Positions 5,838-9,956 of a stretch of DNA of 9,956 nucleotides are shown piece by piece. The notes beneath the pieces are model-generated. The model was not told where the DNA came from. It saw only the letters and a list, made by a program, of their open reading frames with translations, and ran no database searches. Where the stretch lies: NCBI GenBank assembly GCA_964494655.1, contig CAZBRM010000018.1, forward strand, positions 1 to 9,956, written 5' to 3'. Each line of letters starts with the position of its first letter. Position 1 is the stretch's first letter. The stretch is from JAHJQT01 sp964494655. Its GTDB lineage: Bacteria > Patescibacteriota > Minisyncoccia > Portnoybacterales > UBA2143. Both the position numbers and the translations under genes were made by a program.

Positions 5838-7949
5838 CTACTTCCTCTTTCCAATTATATCTTCTGCCACATTTTTGGGAACTTCCTCATAATGATCAAA
5901 TTCCATACTGAAATTAGCTCTTCCTTGGGATATTGATCTTAATTGAGTTGCGTATCCAAACATGTTTGCCAAAGGAATATATGAATCAATTATCTTAATC
6001 AAATTATTTCCTTCTTCCTTATCTTCCATTTTTTCAATCCTGCCGCGCTTAGAATTAATATCGCCAACAACATCTCCCATAAATTTTTCTGGAGTTATTA
6101 CTTGCAATTTCATAATTGGCTCCAGTAAAATAGGATCAGCTCGCCTAACAGCTTCCTGCAATGCAATTGAACCTGCGATTTTAAAAGCTGATTCTGAAGA
6201 ATCAACATCATGAAAGGATCCGTCATATAAAGCAACCTTTATGTCAACTAAAGGATACCCAGCTACAACTCCTCTGTCCATCGCCTCTTTAACTCCTTTA
6301 CTAACGGCTGGAATATATTCCTGCGGGATAATACCTCCTTTAATTTCGTTTACAAATTCAAATCCTTTGCCTTGTTCTTGTGGCTCTATACGAAGCCAAA
6401 CATGGCCATATTGTCCACGTCCGCCTGTTTGTTTTATATACTTGCCTTCAGCTTGCGAACTATTTTTAATTGTTTCTCTATAAGCAACTTGAGGTTTGCC
6501 AACATTAGCTTCTACATTGAATTCTCTAAGCATTCTATTGACAAGAACCTCTAAATGCAATTCTCCCATTCCTGAAATAATTGTTTGCCCAGTCTCTATA
6601 TCTCCTTTTATTCTAAAAGTAGGGTCTTCTTCTGCTAATTTTCTTAAGGATAAAGCCATCTTTTCCTGATCAGCTTTTGTCTTTGGCTCAATCGCAATAG
6701 AAATAACAGGCTCTGGAAACTCAATATTTTCTAAGATAATAGGATTCTCAGGATCACATAATGTATCACCTGTTGTCGTTCCTTTTAATCCGACAATTGC
6801 GGCAATATCGCCAGCATAAATTTCTTTTACTTCCTCCCTTTTATTTGCATGCATTCTTACAATTCTACCAACTCTTTCTTTTTTATTAGTTGAAGTATTT
6901 AAAAGATATGAACCACTTCGAAGAATCCCAGAATAACTTCTAAAATAACATAGGTGACCAACATAAGGATCAGTTGCTATTTTAAAAGCCAAAGAAGAAA
7001 AAGGAGCATCATCAGATGTTTCTCTTACAATCTTTTTATCTGTTTTTGGCTCAATTCCGTTAACAGGAGGCAAATCAATAGGAGCCGGAAGATAATTAAT
7101 AATGGCATCTAATAATGTTTCCATTATTACCCCACGACCATCTCCGGAAAAAACCGGAAATAAGTTTCCGCTTAAAGTGTTTTCTCTGATAACTTTAATA
7201 AATTCCTGTTCAGTAATTTCCTGATTATTAAGATACTTTTCAGTTAATTCATCATCAGATTCCACTACTTTTTCAAGAAGCTCTTGTCTGTATTTTTCAG
7301 CTTTTTCTTTTAAATCATCAGGAATGTCTTGTTCTAATAATTCTTTATCATGAAAATCACTATAGACATAGGCTTTCATTTTTATTAAATCAACAACACC
7401 TTTTACGTCTTTCTCAAATCCAATAGGTATTTGCAACGGATATACTTCTGAATTTAAACGATCTTTTATTGAATCTAAGCTTTTATAAAAATCTCCTCCT
7501 ACCTGATTAATTTTATTAATAAAACAAATACGAGGAACATTAAATTTATCAGATTGACGCCAAACAGTTTCAGATTGAGGCTCTACTCCCATCTTTCCAT
7601 CAAAAACAATTATAGCGCCATCAAGTACTCTTAAAGAACGCTGAACTTCAACTGTAAAATCAATATGCCCTGGCGTATCAATTATATTAATAAGATATTT
7701 TTTGTTAGAATCTTCAGAAGTGTAATGCTTTGGAGTCCAAAAACAAGTTGTCGCTGCAGAAGTAATTGTAATTCCTCTTTCTTTTTCCTGTTCCATCCAG
7801 TCCATTTGAGTATCGCCTTCATGAACTACTCCAATTTTATGAGTTACTCCTGTTAAATATAAAATACCTTCTGTAATAGTAGTTTTTCCAGCATCTATAT
7901 GGGCAATAATCCCTATATTTCTTATATTTTTTAATTGATATCGTCTCAT
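5838..7949 (-). CDS. fusA: elongation factor G with altered G4 and G5 motifs
   Basis: EF-G moves tRNA-mRNA by one codon using GTP and, with RRF, splits ribosomes. At 703 residues it matches E. coli EF-G (704). The G domain (1 to about 288) has G1 AHIDAGKT (16-23), switch I RGITI (59-63 area) and G3 DTPGH (91-95). G4 reads NKIN (145-148), not NKxD: codon 148 is AAT at 7506-7508. G5 reads SGD (268-270) where SA is usual. Domain II follows to about 400, domain III has GMGELHLEVLVNRM (460-473), domain IV has GGRGQYGHV (509-517) and the tip loop DGSFHDVDSSESAFK with His580, and domain V ends FSMEFDHYEEVP (680-691). Everything outside G4/G5 is conventional. It starts 5 bp past the rpsG stop, so translation is probably coupled. 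It ends in TAG. Another EF-G-like paralogue is conceivable, but the str-operon position marks this as the housekeeping copy. Confidence 0.97.
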   Translation of the reverse strand: MRRYQLKNIRNIGIIAHIDAGKTTITEGILYLTGVTHKIGVVHEGDTQMDWMEQEKERGITITSAATTCFWTPKHYTSEDSNKKYLINIIDTPGHIDFTVEVQRSLRVLDGAIIVFDGKMGVEPQSETVWRQSDKFNVPRICFINKINQVGGDFYKSLDSIKDRLNSEVYPLQIPIGFEKDVKGVVDLIKMKAYVYSDFHDKELLEQDIPDDLKEKAEKYRQELLEKVVESDDELTEKYLNNQEITEQEFIKVIRENTLSGNLFPVFSGDGRGVIMETLLDAIINYLPAPIDLPPVNGIEPKTDKKIVRETSDDAPFSSLAFKIATDPYVGHLCYFRSYSGILRSGSYLLNTSTNKKERVGRIVRMHANKREEVKEIYAGDIAAIVGLKGTTTGDTLCDPENPIILENIEFPEPVISIAIEPKTKADQEKMALSLRKLAEEDPTFRIKGDIETGQTIISGMGELHLEVLVNRMLREFNVEANVGKPQVAYRETIKNSSQAEGKYIKQTGGRGQYGHVWLRIEPQEQGKGFEFVNEIKGGIIPQEYIPAVSKGVKEAMDRGVVAGYPLVDIKVALYDGSFHDVDSSESAFKIAGSIALQEAVRRADPILLEPIMKLQVITPEKFMGDVVGDINSKRGRIEKMEDKEEGNNLIKIIDSYIPLANMFGYATQLRSISQGRANFSMEFDHYEEVPKNVAEDIIGKRK

Positions 7950-7954
7950 GATTA

Positions 7955-8425
7955 TTACCAGGAAAAATGGGCAAAGGCTTTATTCGCTTCAGCCACTCTA
8001 TGCATATCCTGTTTTTTCTTAATAGCCGTTCCTTCATTTTTATAAGCTTCAATTAATTCTTCCGCAAGTTTTTGGTTCATTGGTTTTCCTTTTTTATTTC
8101 TGGAAGCGTTAATAATCCATCTCATGGCTAATGTAATTTTTCTTTCACCTCTTACCTCTCTTGGAACCTGATAATGAGCTCCGCCGATTCGTCTTGACTT
8201 AACTTCAATAAAAGGAGAGACATTTTTAATGGCTTGATCGAAAACATCCAAAGGCTCTTTATCTTTGATAGACTTTTTTATAATATCAAAAGATTTATAA
8301 AGAATATTTTGAGCAATTGATTTCTTGCCGCCTTTCATAAGATGATTAATAAATTTAGCCACTAAAACATTATCATATTTAGGGTCTGGATTAATTATTC
8401 TTTTAACGCTTCTTTTTCTACGCAT
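7955..8425 (-). CDS. rpsG: 30S ribosomal protein uS7
   Basis: uS7 nucleates folding of the 16S 3' domain and lines the E site; in E. coli it represses the str operon by binding the rpsL-rpsG gap. All 156 residues align with the family, including the start RRKRSVKRI, the conserved VSPFIEVKSRRIGGAHYQVP (69-88), LAMRWII (99-105) and the C-terminal KKQDMHRVAEANKAFAHF ending (residues 138-155). The 28-bp gap to rpsL is only A/T-rich and lacks the large structured leader used in E. coli, so that mode of feedback is not apparent. No Shine-Dalgarno sequence. It ends 5 bp before fusA. Confidence 0.97.
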   Translation of the reverse strand: MRRKRSVKRIINPDPKYDNVLVAKFINHLMKGGKKSIAQNILYKSFDIIKKSIKDKEPLDVFDQAIKNVSPFIEVKSRRIGGAHYQVPREVRGERKITLAMRWIINASRNKKGKPMNQKLAEELIEAYKNEGTAIKKKQDMHRVAEANKAFAHFSW

Positions 8426-8453
8426 AATAAATTAAATTTCAAATTAATAATTT

Positions 8454-8927
8454 TTATTTATCAGATTTTTCTTCAACTGGAGCTTCTTCGCTTTTACTTT
8501 TCGCTCCGCTTTCCGCTGTTTTGATCCTTTTTGTTCCATAACGGCTTCTTTTTTGCTTGCGACCTTCAACTCCTTCCGCATCTAAAACTCCTCTAACTAT
8601 ATGATAACGAACTCCTGGCAAATCCTTTACTCTACCTCCTCTGATTAAAACAACTGAGTGCTCTTGCAAATTATGGCCTTCGCCTGGGATATAAACTGTT
8701 ACTTCCATTCCATTTGTTAACCTGACTCTAGCTACTTTACGCAAAGCTGAATTAGGCTTTTTAGGAGTAACCGTATAAACTTTCACGCAAACTCCACGCT
8801 TGAATGGAGATGATTTTCTTTTAGGTTTATTCTTAAGCGAATTAAAACTACGCCATAAAGCAGGCGCTTTTGGCTTTTTCTTTATAATTTTTCTTGATTT
8901 TCTAACTAATTGCTGAATTGTAGGCAT
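8454..8927 (-). CDS. rpsL: 30S ribosomal protein uS12, long form
   Basis: uS12 sits at the decoding centre and affects accuracy. Key stretches are MPTIQQLVRKSRK, KRGVCVKVYTVTPKKPNSAL (43-62), GEGHNLQEHSVVLIRGGRVK (82-101) and DLPGVRYHIVRG. Lys56 and Lys101 correspond to the E. coli positions changed in streptomycin-resistant mutants, and both are Lys, as in sensitive strains. Asp102 matches the residue that is methylthiolated in some bacteria. A 13-14-residue insert around 25-40 (RSFNSLKNKPKRKS) resembles the longer S12 of Firmicutes rather than the E. coli type. A Ser/Glu/Lys tail (about 138-157) brings the total to 157 against 124-138 usually. It is the first gene behind the predicted promoter at 8962-8990. 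Confidence 0.97.
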   Translation of the reverse strand: MPTIQQLVRKSRKIIKKKPKAPALWRSFNSLKNKPKRKSSPFKRGVCVKVYTVTPKKPNSALRKVARVRLTNGMEVTVYIPGEGHNLQEHSVVLIRGGRVKDLPGVRYHIVRGVLDAEGVEGRKQKRSRYGTKRIKTAESGAKSKSEEAPVEEKSDK

Positions 8928-8961
8928 GTTTATTAAAGTAAAAAAACAACCCGCTTAAATT

Positions 8962-8990
8962 AAAATAGCAGATTACGTTGCTAATGTCAA
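8962..8990 (-). promoter_or_regulatory. predicted sigma70-type promoter of the str operon
   Basis: On the minus strand, a perfect -35 TTGACA (8985-8990) is followed by a 17-bp spacer (8968-8984) ending in TGC and the -10 TATTTT (8962-8967), which makes an extended -10. The expected start near 8955 leaves a leader of about 28 nt before rpsL with no Shine-Dalgarno sequence. The -35 begins one base past the mscS-like stop codon, and no terminator separates the two genes, so some read-through from upstream is possible. Its architecture is the same as that of the tuf promoter. Confidence 0.7.
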
Positions 8991-8991
8991 T

Positions 8992-9849
8992 TTAATCCTT
9001 TGCATTATGAATAACAATTTGCGGAAATGGAATTTCAATGCCTTCTTTATCAAAAGCAATTTTAATGCGCTTTCTTAATTCTCCAGTAACTGCCCATTGC
9101 TCTAATGGTTTTGTCTCGCCATCTATTTTAATAGTTACTGCTGAATCCGCAAAATCATCAACCCTCACAAATTTAGGCGGCTCATTAATTTTATCTTTCC
9201 ATTCCGCGTCTTGAGCCATCTCTTCCCCTATTTGATTAACCACCTTAACTACCTTTTCTAAATCTGCATTATATGAAATACCAAGTTTTAAATTAATTCT
9301 AGCAAAAGATTTTGATTTGTTTGAAGCCACTTTTATTTCTCCATTAGGAACATGATGCACGGTCCCATCAATATCACGTAACACAGTAACTCTTAAATTA
9401 ATGCTTTCGACCACACCACAAACACTTCCAATACAAATTACATCACCCACCCTATATTGATTTTCTAGGATAATAAAAAGGCCTGTAAAAAAATCACGAA
9501 TAATGTATTGAGCTCCAAACCCAACAGCTAAACCAATTACTCCAGCGCCCGCTAAGAGTGGACCAATATTTATTCCAAATTCAGAAACAATCATGAAAAC
9601 AGCAGCTACCCAAATTGTGACTCTTAAAGTCCCTTCAAATACTTTAATTAAAGTATCTTCTCTCTTTTTTTCTGCATCTGCGCTTAAAAAATTATTTGAA
9701 ACAATTGCTTTTCTAATAACTTTCTCAATAAAAACACCAGCAAATTTGCGAACTAAATAAGCTCCGATTATAATGAGGATTATTTTTATTCCATGAGAAA
9801 AAAACCACGGACCTAAATTTTCAATAAAATTTTTAAAAAATTCATTCAT
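8992..9849 (-). CDS. small-conductance mechanosensitive channel, MscS family
   Basis: MscS channels are inner-membrane heptamers that open under membrane tension to release solutes after osmotic downshock. The 285 residues match the compact three-helix form. There is a hydrophobic segment at about 20-34 (IKIILIIIGAYLV), a second at about 74-94 (LRVTIWVAAVFMIVSEFG), and the Gly/Ala-rich pore helix at about 96-116 (GPLLAGAGVIGLAVGFGAQ). The beta domain follows, with YRVGDVICIGSVCGVVESI (132-150) and DGTVHHVPNGEI (161-172), matching the MscS RVGD and PNG motifs. The C-terminal alpha/beta domain ends with EIPFPQ (272-277). The gene is functionally unrelated to its neighbours and reads straight into the str promoter. 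No Shine-Dalgarno sequence precedes the start. Paralogues of this family differ in gating and I cannot assign which one this is. Confidence 0.93.
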   Translation of the reverse strand: MNEFFKNFIENLGPWFFSHGIKIILIIIGAYLVRKFAGVFIEKVIRKAIVSNNFLSADAEKKREDTLIKVFEGTLRVTIWVAAVFMIVSEFGINIGPLLAGAGVIGLAVGFGAQYIIRDFFTGLFIILENQYRVGDVICIGSVCGVVESINLRVTVLRDIDGTVHHVPNGEIKVASNKSKSFARINLKLGISYNADLEKVVKVVNQIGEEMAQDAEWKDKINEPPKFVRVDDFADSAVTIKIDGETKPLEQWAVTGELRKRIKIAFDKEGIEIPFPQIVIHNAKD

Positions 9850-9912
9850 ATTTATATTTATATCCTACATAAAAAAACCAATAAGGTAAAGAGGCAAGTA
9901 AGGAAGAGGCTT

Positions 9913-9955
9913 GTCCTTCAAAATGATGCTTCTTGCGAAGCAAGGACGTCATTTT
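9913..9955. other. competing inverted repeats upstream of the mscS-like gene
   Basis: Three perfect inverted repeats interlock here. GCTTC (9928-9932), TTGC, GAAGC (9937-9941) reads on the minus strand as a stem with a GCAA tetraloop of the stable GNRA kind. AAAATGA (9920-9926) pairs with TCATTTT (9949-9955) around it. GTCCTT (9913-9918) can pair with AAGGAC (9942-9947) instead of the outer arms. The rest of 9850-9956 holds no gene I can support. This could be the 3' end signal of an upstream gene, a dispersed palindrome, or a leader structure of the channel gene; the window stops too soon to tell. Confidence 0.4.
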
Positions 9956-9956
9956 A

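Noticed and set aside
7837..8052. 71-residue minus-strand frame across the rpsG-fusA junction
   Set aside because: Overlaps both real genes in another frame; composition reflects A/T-rich codons read out of phase.
8426..8453. S7-binding feedback site in the rpsL-rpsG gap
   Set aside because: The gap is 28 bases of A/T-rich sequence with only a trivial 5-bp A/T palindrome; it cannot form the E. coli-like structure.
9842..9952. 36-codon minus-strand open frame from an ATG at 9952, overlapping the mscS-like start by 8 bases, and open to the window edge
   Set aside because: It runs through the inverted repeats, matches no family I know, has an aromatic- and Tyr/Lys-rich end that follows simple A/T sequence, and the window cuts off its upstream side. 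It could be the end of an upstream gene, but I cannot support it.

Overview
The window reads almost entirely on the minus strand and holds the fused str and S10 ribosomal-protein cluster of an AT-rich bacterium. In transcription order (right to left) the genes are: a MscS-type channel, rpsL, rpsG, fusA, an unrecognised 82-residue gene, tuf, rpsJ, rplC, rplD, rplW, rplB, rpsS, rplV and the first 27 codons of rpsC. The order is the classical bacterial one, so identities are secure. Several traits together suggest a Patescibacteria/CPR (Parcubacteria-like) genome. These are very A+T-rich spacers, no visible Shine-Dalgarno sequence before any gene, Lys/Glu-rich tails on several ribosomal proteins, a four-cysteine insert in EF-Tu, and a Phd-like small protein between fusA and tuf. 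That placement is an inference. TGA is used as a stop (rpsJ) and no gene is interrupted by in-frame TGA, which argues against the TGA=Gly code of Gracilibacteria/Absconditabacteria.

Layout. 9850-9956 is non-coding or undetermined and contains competing inverted repeats. 8992-9849 is the mechanosensitive channel. A strong sigma70-like promoter (TTGACA, 17-bp spacer, TGC plus TATTTT) starts one base past the channel stop codon and drives rpsL-rpsG-fusA. After fusA comes a 123-bp spacer with only about seven G/C bases and a 7-bp periodicity, then the 82-residue gene. A second strong promoter (TTGACA, 17-bp spacer, TGA plus TAGATT) lies just past its stop and gives tuf an approximately 100-nt leader, also with 7-bp repeats. 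tuf and rpsJ follow, then a 77-nt gap with a GC-rich hairpin and U-run (terminator or attenuator). The L3-L4-L23-L2-S19-L22-S3 genes then follow in close succession.

How the genes work together. S12, S7, S10, S19 and S3 build the small subunit (decoding centre and head). L3, L4, L23, L2 and L22 build the peptidyl-transferase core and exit tunnel. EF-Tu delivers aminoacyl-tRNA and EF-G drives translocation. Co-transcription matches supply of ribosomes and factors, while the second promoter and the hairpin would let EF-Tu/S10 be made in excess of the downstream ribosomal proteins.

Most notable: EF-G has NKIN in place of the guanine-specifying NKxD motif and SGD in place of SA at G5; EF-Tu has a CxCx4CxxC insert; the 82-residue protein joins a Phd/YefM-like segment to an acidic tail ending EDLPF, like the SSB C-terminal tip; a tandem GC-rich hairpin island with a plus-strand T8 run lies inside rplW; and a GC-rich hairpin splits rpsJ from rplC.
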